From assembly GCA_025450475.1 (NCBI GenBank), contig JANWHJ010000020.1:1-35985 (forward strand): a stretch of 35,985 bases of DNA, read 5' to 3'. Shown piece after piece: positions 15,340-23,333 of this stretch. The stretch is from Nitrososphaera sp. Its GTDB lineage: Archaea > Thermoproteota > Nitrososphaeria > Nitrososphaerales > Nitrososphaeraceae. The notes under the pieces are model-generated. The model worked only from the letters and a program-made list of their open reading frames with translations, was not told the DNA's origin and searched no databases. Every line of letters begins with the position of its first letter. The first letter of the stretch is position 1. The translations under genes and the position numbers were made by a program.

Positions 15340-15948
15340 TCAGCCGCGCTTTTTCTCCAGACTATCGATTGCAGTCATGAACGCTTTTCTCCTGCTCTCT
15401 TCGGTGACCACTGCTCTGATGTCTTCAATGAGCATTCTTGCCACGTCAAGCTTTTTGCGTAAGCCAGGCACGATGTTGTCGTAGACAGCAAAAGGGTAGA
15501 TCGCGTTATAGATCTCTTCCATCGTTACAAACAGCTTCTCGGCGTCCTTTTCGTTGCCCGAGCGCATCCTGTCGTACACAAGGCGTTTTATCTCGCCGAC
15601 GCAGTCAAGCAGACCTGTGAGGTATGACGGCCCCGTGATGTCCAGATCCTGCATTGAAGGGATGAACGCGTTCTCCATCACCGCCCGGAGAGCATATGCT
15701 TCCACCAGCTCCTGCTCTGCCACAGAAATGTAGCGATAGAGGTCTTCCTTTGCATATTGCCTGAATTCTACGAGCATTGTCTTTGCCTCTCCCATCTTGT
15801 TCTTTGCGTCCTCAATCTGGCCGTGGTGCAGCGAGACTATAGACCTGCTGCACAGCATCACGATGTCGCGCGTGCCCTTGATCAATTTTTCGCGCCGCTC
15901 CTGCACGTCACTTAGTTCCTTGCTAATAGCTTCAAGCGAGCCCTGCAT
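15340..15948 (-). CDS. Translin family protein
   Basis: A 202-residue all-helical protein. The order RREKLIKGTRDIVMLCSRSI, ALRAVMENAF, GPSYLTGLLDCVGEIKRLVY, MRSGNEKDAEKLFVTMEEIY and GLRKKLDVARMLIEDIRAVV matches archaeal translin homologues. Eukaryotic translin with TRAX forms an octameric single-stranded RNA/DNA-binding complex with RNase activity; archaeal homologues also oligomerise and bind nucleic acid. ATG at 15948 gives the usual length; the upstream open frame lies antisense to hjc and is ignored. It is divergent from hjc. Confidence 0.85.
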   Translation of the reverse strand: MQGSLEAISKELSDVQERREKLIKGTRDIVMLCSRSIVSLHHGQIEDAKNKMGEAKTMLVEFRQYAKEDLYRYISVAEQELVEAYALRAVMENAFIPSMQDLDITGPSYLTGLLDCVGEIKRLVYDRMRSGNEKDAEKLFVTMEEIYNAIYPFAVYDNIVPGLRKKLDVARMLIEDIRAVVTEESRRKAFMTAIDSLEKKRG

Positions 15949-16029
15949 GACGTTACAGCTGGCAGTTTGCAATAAAAGACTTGCTCCCTTGAGAAACTTT
16001 AAAGATACGAAAAGTTCAACGCTAGCTGA

Positions 16030-16560
16030 TTGGGAAACATTCGCCGGAGCAGAGGATACAGCTATGAATACACATTGGTCCAGAGAATGAACAATGGGGT
16101 ATGGCATGCCCGGCGTCTTGGCGGCTCGTCGACGGGCTTGCCCGACATTGTCGCAGTCAACAACAACGATGGCATATTGCTGACGATCGAAGCAAAGTCG
16201 GGGACGAGTGACATACTGTACGTGCCGCAGGATCAGGTAGAGCGCTGCCTGATGGTCAGGAACATGTTTGGCATATACCCGGAGAGGCACATTATACTCG
16301 CATTCAAGTTCATGAGCAAAAAGAGGTTCAGGCGCAAGAACAAGACAGTCTATGAAAGCCGCAAGCTGCTGGAATACTACAAGGTGGCAGATATAGTCTC
16401 AGACTTGAGCGTCCTCCCGATAATAAAATGCACATACGACGGCAGGACTTTTGCCATACACAAAGGCAAGACAGTGGCCCTGAACCTACCGGACTATTCC
16501 ATGCCGTTTCAGAAAATTGTACGGCGGGTTGCCACAGTAGCGGCGGGAGGAACAACATAA
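16030..16560 (+). CDS. hjc: Archaeal Holliday junction resolvase
   Basis: A 176-residue nuclease that cleaves four-way DNA junctions in recombination and repair. N-terminal RRSRGYSYEYTLVQRM provides the early catalytic Glu region. The ARRLGGSSTGLPDIVAVNNN and LLTIEAKSG segments hold the PD-(D/E)xK core (D, E, K). The C-terminal part is somewhat longer than in minimal Hjc (about 120-140 residues). The start is TTG at 16030, with CTTTAAAG about 28 bp upstream, fitting a leaderless message. It is divergent from translin. Confidence 0.9.
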   Translation: MGNIRRSRGYSYEYTLVQRMNNGVWHARRLGGSSTGLPDIVAVNNNDGILLTIEAKSGTSDILYVPQDQVERCLMVRNMFGIYPERHIILAFKFMSKKRFRRKNKTVYESRKLLEYYKVADIVSDLSVLPIIKCTYDGRTFAIHKGKTVALNLPDYSMPFQKIVRRVATVAAGGTT

Positions 16561-16720
16561 TGGTCAAGCCTGGTTCTCCAATCACTATTGTCTTGTGGTT
16601 GGCCGCCGTGAGCGTCGGCGCCGTGCTGTCGATCGTTACTACGAATTTTTTCGAAATGCAGTAGCGCTTTGCGATTTCGTTGATGACGTCTACTTCGTCT
16701 GCCCTGCACCTATTACACAT
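16500..16720 (-). CDS. Possible small CxxC protein or remnant, antisense to the end of hjc
   Basis: From ATG 16720 the minus strand reads MCNRCRADEVDVINEIAKRY, CISKKFVVTIDSTAPTLTAA and NHKTIVIGEPGLTIMLFL. Its CxxC, charge balance and a TATA-like ATTTATC about 24 bp upstream look genuine. The frame then runs antisense through hjc to 16328, where its composition degrades, so the natural C-terminus may have been lost. I give 16500 as an arbitrary limit of the protein-like part. Confidence 0.3.
16560..16664 (+). CDS. Possible 34-residue membrane peptide after hjc
   Basis: ATG at 16560 overlaps the hjc stop (TAATG), and the frame reads MVKPGSPITIVLWLAAVSVG then AVLSIVTTNFFEMQ. One transmembrane helix is plausible. 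Coupling to hjc supports it, but the opposite strand carries a frame with a more protein-like composition, so one of the two is probably a shadow. Confidence 0.22.
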   Translation: MVKPGSPITIVLWLAAVSVGAVLSIVTTNFFEMQ

Positions 16721-16942
16721 TATAGAGCCGTTTTTGTGATAAATCGGTTGTCATGGGTGGTTTGCTCCGCATTTTTTGCAATTGAGAAATACAGCAGTTA
16801 TCGATCATATCTTGGTAAATTTACAGAAAAATATATAATCTCATGAATTCTTCTCCAGAACGAGATTATACTAAAAATATTTCTCAATTAGCATTCTTTA
16901 TTAATTTGAATCGTGATAATATAGTCACCTCATTATAGAAAC

Positions 16943-17845
16943 ATGCAAACTGCAACACTGTGTAACGTATGCAAATCCGGTCAGACGGTCACAGACCCGG
17001 AATCTGGTGAAGTCATTTGCAGGAATTGCGGTCTTGTGCTCTTTGAGAAAGCGCAGGAAAGCCGTGCGGAATGGCGCGCTTTTACAAGCGAAGAAGCAAA
17101 CGACAGGAGCAGGACAGGAATTCCAAGCTCTCTGGCTCGCCACGACATGGGTCTGTCTACAGTAATCGGTAGAACAGACAAGGACGCCAGCGGGCGGACG
17201 TTGGACGCGGCGATGCGCTCGACGATGGGCAGGCTCAGGGCCTGGGACTTTCGCTCGCAGGCGCATTCTCCTACAGACAGGAACCTGCGGCGGGCTTTCT
17301 CCGAGCTTGATAGGCTCAAGGACAAGCTCGGCGTGTCAGACGCGGTGATTGAAAAAACCGCCTATATCTACAGGAAGGCCCAAGAGCGCGGCCTGGTCAG
17401 GGGAAGGACAATATCTGCCACGATCGGCGCAGCGCTCTATATCGCGTGCAGGGAAACCGGCGCGTCCAGGACGCTAAAGGACATCGCAGAAATCGGTAAC
17501 ATCAAGCGCAAGGATCTCGCGAGGATATATAGGCTCGTTGTGATGGAGCTTGACCTAAAGATCCCGCTCATCGATCCGATGAAGTGCGTTGTCAGGGTAG
17601 CAAATCGGGCCAACTTGAGCGAGCGCACAAAGCGCGTTGCCCTGAAGATAATGAAAGGTGTGACAAGGAGCGGCATCTCTGCCGGCAAGGACCCGATGGG
17701 GCTTGCCGCGTCGGTGCTGTACCTTGCGTGCCTTAACACCGGTGAGAGCCGGACCCAGACAGACATTGCGGAGGCAGCCGGCGTTACTGAAGTGACCGTC
17801 AGAAACAGATACAAGAATCTAAAAAGTCAGCTCGACTTGAATTAA
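16943..17845 (+). CDS. tfb: Transcription initiation factor B (TFB/TFIIB)
   Basis: A 300-residue general transcription factor that bridges TBP-TATA and RNA polymerase. The zinc ribbon is CNVCKSG...CRNCGLVL at residues 7-34. The B-finger region is SRAEWRAFTSEEANDRSRTG. Two cyclin-like repeats follow (about 105-200 and 205-300), ending with a helix-turn-helix RTQTDIAEAAGVTEVTVRNRY that recognises the BRE element. Length and domain order are normal. The AT-rich region before it contains TGATAATATAG about 25 bp before the ATG. Such archaea usually have several TFBs; which paralogue this is cannot be told. Confidence 0.96.
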   Translation: MQTATLCNVCKSGQTVTDPESGEVICRNCGLVLFEKAQESRAEWRAFTSEEANDRSRTGIPSSLARHDMGLSTVIGRTDKDASGRTLDAAMRSTMGRLRAWDFRSQAHSPTDRNLRRAFSELDRLKDKLGVSDAVIEKTAYIYRKAQERGLVRGRTISATIGAALYIACRETGASRTLKDIAEIGNIKRKDLARIYRLVVMELDLKIPLIDPMKCVVRVANRANLSERTKRVALKIMKGVTRSGISAGKDPMGLAASVLYLACLNTGESRTQTDIAEAAGVTEVTVRNRYKNLKSQLDLN

Positions 17846-17846
17846 A

Positions 17847-17873
17847 GACAGTTAGCAGTTAATGTTAACTGTC
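17847..17873 (+). terminator. Hairpin just after tfb
   Basis: GACAGTTA (17847-17854) and TAACTGTC (17866-17873) form a perfect 8-bp stem with an 11-nt loop, directly after the tfb stop codon. No T-run follows, so a role in 3' end stability is as likely as termination. Confidence 0.4.
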
Positions 17874-17900
17874 ACAAAGATGACAATTGACGTCTGAATT

Positions 17901-17936
17901 GAAGTTGCTATGACCGGTGCAACTTCTCCCTTTTTG
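17901..17936 (+). terminator. Stem-loop followed by T-run
   Basis: GAAGTTGC (17901-17908) pairs with GCAACTTC (17919-17926) across a 10-nt loop. TCCCTTTTTG follows, giving the look of an intrinsic terminator for tfb. Confidence 0.55.
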
Positions 17937-18025
17937 ATTAGAGTTTACGACGGAAAAAAATCGGTTCAAGTTTTAATATCGCGTGGGGCCTGCTCGCTTG
18001 TTTTCCTCGCGAAGAGAGGTGACTA

Positions 18026-18100
18026 ATGACGATAAGCTCAAATGGGATTGTACTAACACGACCAATCATTTTCATAGTGAGCCTCTATTTTCTGGGATAA
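18026..18100 (+). CDS. Possible 24-residue peptide or leader, unknown
   Basis: ATG at 18026 follows a purine-rich GAGAGGTGA ribosome-binding sequence by a few bases, with a TATA-like TTTTAATATC at about 17971-17980. The frame reads MTISSNGIVLTRPIIFIVSL and YFLG before a stop. It may be the truncated start of a lost gene linked to the integrase remnant. Confidence 0.25.
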   Translation: MTISSNGIVLTRPIIFIVSLYFLG

Positions 18101-18174
18101 AATCAGTAAACATCATGTAAAATAGATGATATTTACGTAAAATTGACGTAAAATGACGTAAAAAACACGTAAAA
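18098..18174. repeat. Helically phased GTAAAA repeats
   Basis: ACGTAAAA occurs at 18135, 18146, 18156 and 18167, that is at 11, 10 and 11 bp intervals. ATGTAAAA at 18115 is 20 bp earlier, and a weaker CAGTAAAC begins at 18104, 11 bp before that. The copies therefore lie on one face of the helix. Phased A-tracts of this kind can curve DNA or seat a cooperative protein array. The array ends 12 bp before the integrase remnant and may have been its arm-site, an operator or part of a mobile element's origin. Confidence 0.6.
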
Positions 18175-18186
18175 TGGGGGTTTTGC

Positions 18187-18561
18187 ATGCACGAGGTGAG
18201 TTGGCTGCTAGGACGCAATCTCTCCCATAAGACTGTCAACAATCACTTCAAGGTAATCAAGCATTATTTCAGTTACCATGGAATTAGGGCAGATCCTATC
18301 GGATTGCGCCAAAACGTAAATAGACCCCGAGAAATCAAGGAGAAACTCCATCCGCTAACATTGGAAGAAATACACAAGATATTTTTCCATTCCATTGAGA
18401 AGCGCCGAATGCTGTATCTTGTTCTAATTGGAAGTGGCATGCGGATACGTGAATGTGTGGCATTACGAAAACGCGATTTTGATCTCCATTGTCCGAAACG
18501 AATCAAGATTGCCATTCCAGTTCAGAATTGTAAGGTTAATGGCGTCCAACTCTGCTAGGTG
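18187..18561 (+). pseudogene. Truncated tyrosine recombinase/integrase
   Basis: A 123-residue frame. LSHKTVNNHFKVIKHYFSYH is the end of the SAM-like DNA-binding domain, and LHPLTLEEIHKIFFHSIEKR with LYLVLIGSGMRIRECVALRK is the start of the catalytic domain, containing the first catalytic Arg (in MRIRE). The frame ends after RIKIAIPVQNCKVNG, before the Lys, HxxR, H/W and nucleophile Tyr. Most of the N-terminal domain is also missing. This is a fragment of an archaeal XerC-like enzyme and cannot be active. It marks a decayed integrated element. Confidence 0.8.
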
Positions 18562-18707
18562 AACCATATATTTTACTCACGCCTTCGTCTGTTCCTTGTC
18601 TACTTGTATTAGATTCACCCTTTTTCTCGACAATAGCTCATCATAATTTTAATAGCTAGTGGAAACACAAATGCCTAAATAACAAATTTCGCCCTATTCT
18701 GCTAGCA

Positions 18708-20132
18708 GTGGCAGAGCGGTTAAGCACAGCCGACGTTGGAGCCATAAAGAGAAACGCCTTACGAATGTCTCTTGCCGCCATCGCCTCTGTTTTCGTCATC
18801 GAGTTTGCAGCCGGCATCTTCACGAACAGCCTTGCCCTTTTCACCGACGGCACCCACGCACTGCTCGACGCGGTGGTCACCGCAATCCTGATAATCGCCA
18901 CTACGCTTGCACTCAAGCCGAGGGACGCCGACCACCCCTACGGGCACGGCAAGATCGAGACCATCGGCGGCTTTATCGGCGCCGCAGCGCTTTTTGTAGT
19001 CGCGATATTTTTCATCTATGAAGCCAGCGTCAGGATAGCTGCAGCAGGATCAGCCCCGCTGGTGAGTCCCGGCGCGATAGGCTTTGCAGCAGTCATTTAC
19101 ACTCTGGCTGTCGACGGCTTTAGGATAGCCGTGCTTCGTCGGGCAATAAGAAAGGTGGCCGGGACCACGACCCTGAAGGCGGACTTTTACCATGCTTTTG
19201 CGGACCTCGCTTCTACCACTGTGGCGTTTGTGGGCCTGTGGCTGGTGACAACCGGTTTTGGCAACGGCGACTCTATGGCAGCCATCGTACTGGGCGTCTT
19301 CCTCGCGTACCTCAGCAGCAAGTTCGCGTACCAGAACGCGATGGAGCTCACGGACGTCATCTCGCCCAAGCTGGTAGCAAGGGTGCGGCAGGCTGCGAAT
19401 GACAGCGAAGGCGTGCTTGAATGCAACGACATCAAGATGCACCGCGTTGGTAGGGAGATTTTTGTCGAGGCGACGATCGCGCTGAGGGCTGACATTAGTT
19501 TTGAAAACGCACATGAAATCAGCGCGCAGGTGGAGGGCAACATAGCCAAGAGCCTGTCAGGCACCGGCCTGGACGTTAGGCCAAGAAACGTCACCGTGCA
19601 CTTTGAGCCGGAAGGCGGCGCCGACCTGCCGCCTGAATTCTTGATTGAAAAGGCGGCAACCAGGGTGAAGGGCGTCAGGGGCGTGCACAACATCCTTGTG
19701 TCAAAAATCGGCGGCACCGATTCAGTGGGAGTGTCGCTTCACATCCAAGTCAACAGGTCGGCAACGCTTGTCGAGGCGCACTCGGTGGCCAACGCGGTTG
19801 AGGACTCGATAAAGCGGCAGCTGAGAGGAGCCGAGAGCATTACTGTTCATCTCGAGCCCCTAATGCCAGAGATAGGTGGCATGGAGCCGCTCATAGACGG
19901 TAGCACACAGAATTCAATAAGGGAGACCATCCTTGGGGCACGCGACGTCAAAAAGGTTGGCAAGGTTGAAACCTACAGGACGGCCGCGAATGTTCTGATA
20001 ATAGATATCAACTGCGCTTTTAGCAGCGAGATGACGATAGAGCAGATCCACGAGCGCGTTTCAGAGATCGAAAAACAGATACGTGCAAGATATCCGGGAT
20101 CGATCGTGACGATACACGCCGAGCCCAGCTAG
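18708..20132 (+). CDS. Cation diffusion facilitator (CDF) metal transporter with three tandem C-terminal domains
   Basis: A 474-residue membrane protein exporting divalent metals (Zn, Fe, Co or Mn) in exchange for protons. Six transmembrane helices occupy about 15-210. The metal site is seen as FTDGTHALLDAV in helix 2 and FYHAFADLAST in helix 5, and the family motif DHPYGHGKIE is present. Normally one cytoplasmic C-terminal domain of about 80 residues follows. Here three follow, each ending in a similar strand: VTVHFEPEG, ITVHLEPLM and VTIHAEPS. GTG at 18708 is the start, with CCTAAATAAC 27 bp upstream. The extra domains are the unusual feature. Confidence 0.92.
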   Translation: MAERLSTADVGAIKRNALRMSLAAIASVFVIEFAAGIFTNSLALFTDGTHALLDAVVTAILIIATTLALKPRDADHPYGHGKIETIGGFIGAAALFVVAIFFIYEASVRIAAAGSAPLVSPGAIGFAAVIYTLAVDGFRIAVLRRAIRKVAGTTTLKADFYHAFADLASTTVAFVGLWLVTTGFGNGDSMAAIVLGVFLAYLSSKFAYQNAMELTDVISPKLVARVRQAANDSEGVLECNDIKMHRVGREIFVEATIALRADISFENAHEISAQVEGNIAKSLSGTGLDVRPRNVTVHFEPEGGADLPPEFLIEKAATRVKGVRGVHNILVSKIGGTDSVGVSLHIQVNRSATLVEAHSVANAVEDSIKRQLRGAESITVHLEPLMPEIGGMEPLIDGSTQNSIRETILGARDVKKVGKVETYRTAANVLIIDINCAFSSEMTIEQIHERVSEIEKQIRARYPGSIVTIHAEPS

Positions 20133-20496
20133 GCCGCAGTCAGGATCGCGTTCGGTTTTTTTTGCTACGTCCGGAATCCTTATCGGCTTTTTGATGAAAT
20201 CCCTCACCTTAATCAAGGGCATGACCTTGGAAAACTCGTCCTCGTTAATATCAAAGGCGGCAATGAATGCGTTCGGGATCGACGTGTTCTTTTCCTTTAT
20301 CCTGCGGTACAGGTGGAGCCGTTCATCTTGGCATCCTGATGTCTGTCAGGACAAGGTCGTAATGATCTGAAGCTCGACTTACAATGGCGTGTAGCGGCGC
20401 TTCGCCACAGTTAGACGTGTCTACCGCAAACCTTCACCTTGACTCGAAGCCTGACATCAGGATTGAAAGGATGTCTTTCTCGTCATCTACGACCAT
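20129..20496 (-). pseudogene. Decayed response regulator receiver-domain gene
   Basis: The minus strand reads IIMVVDDEKDILSILMSGFE then SR and a stop, followed by FAVDTSNCGEAPLHAIVSRA and SDHYDLVLTDIRMP, a further break, then LYRRIKEKNTSIPNAFIAAF, DINEDEFSKVMPLIKVRDFI and KKPIRIPDVAKKPN. The acidic pair (DD), the phosphoacceptor Asp (LTDIRMP) and the KP lysine of a CheY-like receiver are all there, but at least one nonsense change and one frameshift interrupt it. Its stop at 20129 overlaps the end of the transporter gene. The original signalling partner is not visible. Confidence 0.8.
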
Positions 20497-20892
20497 GATG
20501 ATTCGTGGCGGTGAACTCTGCTAGCGCCCACCACTTACCATATCGTTGTTAGGTGTGTCAGGAACTATTCAGCAAGATTGCATCAAACACTATGTCGGAC
20601 GGGTTGACCAAATGCAAATTCTGAATGAAATAAAGAGGGGTGGGTAACATGTTCGGCAGCAGTCTAATCTCTGATCCGGCAAGTCTGCACGCTTATCATT
20701 CTTGGAGCCACATTCAGCCAATCCGGCGACGCGTAGCGACATCCTACGCTGTCGGTCAGCTGCTCAAACTTGCTTTCAGAAGGCTCAAGTCGGTAGGAAG
20801 CACTCCAAGCTTGCCCTCTTTAATGCTGTTTGACTCTGTTGATAGGGACTGGCAAAGTTTATTCCCCCATTCACATGTAGTATAGCAAGCAT
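20497..20892. other. Gene-poor stretch after the receiver pseudogene
   Basis: About 395 bp without a convincing gene. Short frames on both strands lack family features; one minus-strand frame (STESNSIKEGKLGVLPTDLS) could be sensor-kinase debris from the same lost two-component system, but this is too weak to annotate. The right end holds AAGTTTATTC near 20853-20862, a possible promoter element for the next gene. Confidence 0.4.
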
Positions 20893-21753
20893 TTGCCGTC
20901 GACAATCACGGTCACTCCAAAGATGATCAGGCAGCTCATGCCGCCACGCTCATCTCTGTCAAGAAAAGGCGACAACGGGATAGTTCTGATAGCCGGCGGT
21001 AGCAGGTTCTACCATGGCGCGCCGGTGCTTGCGTCTATTGCAGCGCTCCGCTCAGGAGCCGACATTGTCTATACCGCAGTCCCGCGCTCGATAGTCACGG
21101 CCGTCAGGTCATTTTCCCCCACGATAATTGCCCTTCCGCTACCGGACGACAAGCTGACGGTGGGCTCTGCGAACAGGCTTGTTGCCATGATGCCAAAGCG
21201 CGCGGACGCCGCCGCGATAGGCATGGGGATGAGCATAGAGCAGGAAGCAATAGTGGCACTCGTCAAGAAAATGAAGGAGACCCGTACAAAGATCCTTCTT
21301 GACGCTTCGGCCCTCATCCCGCAGGTGCTTGGAGAGCTTTCAAACACCGGCAGCATCGTCACGCCTCACGCCGGCGAGTACAGGAGGCTTTTTGGAGTCG
21401 ACCCCGGGACGACAAAAGAAGATATGGTGTCAAGCGTGCGCAAGGCTGCAAAGGAGCACGGGATCACAATAGGGCTTAAGGGGTGGATCAACATCGTTTC
21501 AGACGGCGATCAGACTGCAACAATAAAGAGGTCGACGGCGGCAATGACGGTGGGAGGGACGGGCGACGTGCTGTCGGGGCTTGCCGCCGGACTGCTCGCC
21601 AGAATGAAGCCCTTTGACGCGGCGTTTGCCGCAGTCTACATCAATGGCGTTGCAGGCAGCCTTGCGTTCAAGCGCGCGGGTTTGCACATGATTGCCACGG
21701 ACCTTCTTGATGGCCTGCCTGCCGCAATGAAGCCGTTTGACAGAGTCAAGTAG
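20893..21753 (+). CDS. nnrD: ADP/ATP-dependent NAD(P)H-hydrate dehydratase (YjeF C-terminal domain)
   Basis: A 286-residue ribokinase-fold repair enzyme that dehydrates damaged NADHX and NADPHX. SRKGDNGIVLIAGGSRFYHG (K-GxxxxxGGS), GAPVLASIAALRSGADIVY, TPHAGEYRRLF, LKGWINIVSDGDQTA and TVGGTGDVLSGLAAGLLA are the ordered family motifs; the last carries the catalytic GTGD aspartate. The usual fused N-terminal epimerase domain is absent, so this is the stand-alone form. The start is TTG at 20893. An intact epimerase partner was not seen in the window. Confidence 0.93.
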   Translation: MPSTITVTPKMIRQLMPPRSSLSRKGDNGIVLIAGGSRFYHGAPVLASIAALRSGADIVYTAVPRSIVTAVRSFSPTIIALPLPDDKLTVGSANRLVAMMPKRADAAAIGMGMSIEQEAIVALVKKMKETRTKILLDASALIPQVLGELSNTGSIVTPHAGEYRRLFGVDPGTTKEDMVSSVRKAAKEHGITIGLKGWINIVSDGDQTATIKRSTAAMTVGGTGDVLSGLAAGLLARMKPFDAAFAAVYINGVAGSLAFKRAGLHMIATDLLDGLPAAMKPFDRVK

Positions 21754-21809
21754 GTCAGCTTCAAGTAGATCTCAACGTTTTTCTACCCACTTTTGTCAAG
21801 TTCAAGCTA

Positions 21810-22616
21810 TTGAAATCGGTAATTGTCACCGGCGCTTCAAGCGGCATAGGCAGGGCGACGACCATCAAACTTGCAAAATCCGGGTACAGGGTGTTTGGCC
21901 TTGCGCGAAGTTACGACAGGCTGCAAGAGCTGGCTGCAGAGCTCCCTGCAGAAAATTACATCGCGGTAGAGTTTGACATTACTCGTCCTGAGAGTTATGG
22001 CACGGCAGTGAGCGATATTGCTGCAAGGGGCGAAATATTCGGGCTCGTAAACAACGCCGGCTATGTCGAGCCCGGCGCGATCGAAGACATCAGCATGCCA
22101 GATTTGAGGGCCCAGTTTGAGACAAACTTTTTCGGACTCGTCGGGTTCACAAAGAAGGTTTTGCCACTAATTATGCAAAAGGGGCAGGGCAGGATTGTAA
22201 ACGTCAGCTCGATGGCCGGCATGGTTTCGCTCCCGCTGATAGGAGCGTACTGCGCCGCAAAGCATGCCTTAGAGGCGGTTTCTGACGCTCTCAGGATGGA
22301 GCTATGGAACACCGGCATAAAGGTGGTCAACATCAACCCCGGCGTCATTGAAACAAACATCCACACAGTCACACAGTCAAAGGCCGCGCTGCTAAGGAAT
22401 TCGAGATTCGCAAACGCCTACAGGAAATACCTTGAAGACGTTCCAAGGGGCCTGCCTGCAAGCGCCGTTGCCCGCGCTATAGTCAAAGCGATCGAGTCTC
22501 CAAATCCCAAGCCGCGGTACCTCATCGGCTCTGGCAGGGAAATGGCAGGCGTCAAGGTCAGGCCGTGCATCCCTGACCGGCTGTTCTACTCGCAGGTAGC
22601 TAAGAGGTTGACGTAA
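21810..22616 (+). CDS. Short-chain dehydrogenase/reductase, classical type
   Basis: A 268-residue NAD(P)-dependent oxidoreductase. The cofactor loop TGASSGIGRA is near the N-terminus, the NNAG motif is in LVNNAGYVEPG, the catalytic Ser lies in NVSSMAG, and Tyr and Lys lie in YCAAKHALEA. GLARS after beta-2 suggests NADPH preference. The sequence NPGVIETNI continues the family pattern. The substrate is not predictable. TTG at 21810 is the start, as the fold begins three residues later (VIVTGASSG). It follows nnrD by 56 bp and may share its transcript. Confidence 0.93.
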   Translation: MKSVIVTGASSGIGRATTIKLAKSGYRVFGLARSYDRLQELAAELPAENYIAVEFDITRPESYGTAVSDIAARGEIFGLVNNAGYVEPGAIEDISMPDLRAQFETNFFGLVGFTKKVLPLIMQKGQGRIVNVSSMAGMVSLPLIGAYCAAKHALEAVSDALRMELWNTGIKVVNINPGVIETNIHTVTQSKAALLRNSRFANAYRKYLEDVPRGLPASAVARAIVKAIESPNPKPRYLIGSGREMAGVKVRPCIPDRLFYSQVAKRLT

Positions 22617-22650
22617 CCAATTTTAATGACTCACAGATTCATTCACTGTT

Positions 22651-22998
22651 ATGAGCGAGCCGACGGCAGAGAAATTGATCACTTTTGAGGAATTTTCAAA
22701 GGTGGATCTGAAGATAGGCAAGGTGATCCACGCAGAAAGCATGCAGGGAATGAAAAAGGTCTTCAAGGCAAAAATCGACCTTGGCAACGAGCAGAGGGAG
22801 CTTGCCGTAGGAGGCGCCATGCACTACAAGCCCGAGGAATTCGTCGGCAGGACCGTCGTTGTCTGCACCAACCTGGAGCCAAAAAAGATTGGCAACTTGA
22901 TCTCAAGGGGCATGCTCTTGGCGGCTGACGGGCCGGAGGGCAAGCCTGTGTTCCTGACAATAACAGAAGACGCGCCGGTGGGAGCGCCGATACACTGA
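22651..22998 (+). CDS. tRNA-binding OB-fold protein (CsaA / MetRS C-terminal domain-like)
   Basis: A 115-residue cytoplasmic protein. ITFEEFSKVDLKIGKVIHAE is the conserved start of the EMAP/Trbp111 OB-fold, and GRTVVVCTNLEPKKIGNLIS with RGMLLAADGPEGKPVFLTI is its core, including the S/RxGM signature. Such proteins bind the outside corner of tRNA and help MetRS or act alone as chaperones. TTTTAATG lies about 25 bp before the ATG, so it has its own leaderless promoter. It may associate with a MetRS encoded elsewhere. Confidence 0.93.
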   Translation: MSEPTAEKLITFEEFSKVDLKIGKVIHAESMQGMKKVFKAKIDLGNEQRELAVGGAMHYKPEEFVGRTVVVCTNLEPKKIGNLISRGMLLAADGPEGKPVFLTITEDAPVGAPIH

Positions 22999-23333
22999 CG
23001 TTTGGGTAAAATCATAGATATGAAAATCAGCATTTAACATGCTTGCACTCGGGGAGCCAGCCGGGAAAATTCTATACAATAGCTGCGTTAACAATGATAA
23101 TCGCTGGCTCTACCCTGCTGCTGTTTTTCGTAGCAGGCATCGTGAATTCGCGAACAATGCCCAAAGACAATCTTGAAGTTGGTCGCACAGATTTCTTGGT
23201 GCCTGCACCTAGTCATTGCATTGATCCAGTGTTTGAAATTGGATGGCCATCATCTAATAGCTTCATCCAGATCATATTGGCGATCTGCCTCGGCTGTTGG
23301 TGGAGCAAACGTTGGAATGATCACGAGGCTAGG
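22999..23333. other. Intergenic region with a possible membrane-protein remnant
   Basis: A plus-strand frame from TTG 23043 reads HSGSQPGKFYTIAALTMIIA and GSTLLLFFVAGIVNS, a plausible transmembrane helix, then a polar stretch and a second hydrophobic run (SFIQIILAICLGCWW) near 23260-23305. The frame then continues antisense through PAC2 to 23639 with shadow-like composition and no natural end. It may be the surviving N-terminal part of a small membrane protein. I cannot support a complete gene. Confidence 0.35.

Noticed and set aside
18700-18735. tRNA-like GTGGCAGAGCGGTTAAGC string
   Set aside because: It resembles the 5' half of a tRNA-Leu/Ser, but no anticodon arm, T-loop (GTTCRANTC) or acceptor partner follows, and the bases are the first codons of the CDF transporter.
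20640-20885. Plus-strand 81-codon frame before nnrD
   Set aside because: No recognisable domain, poor ribosome-binding context, and a composition rich in Ser, Arg and His typical of non-coding frames here.
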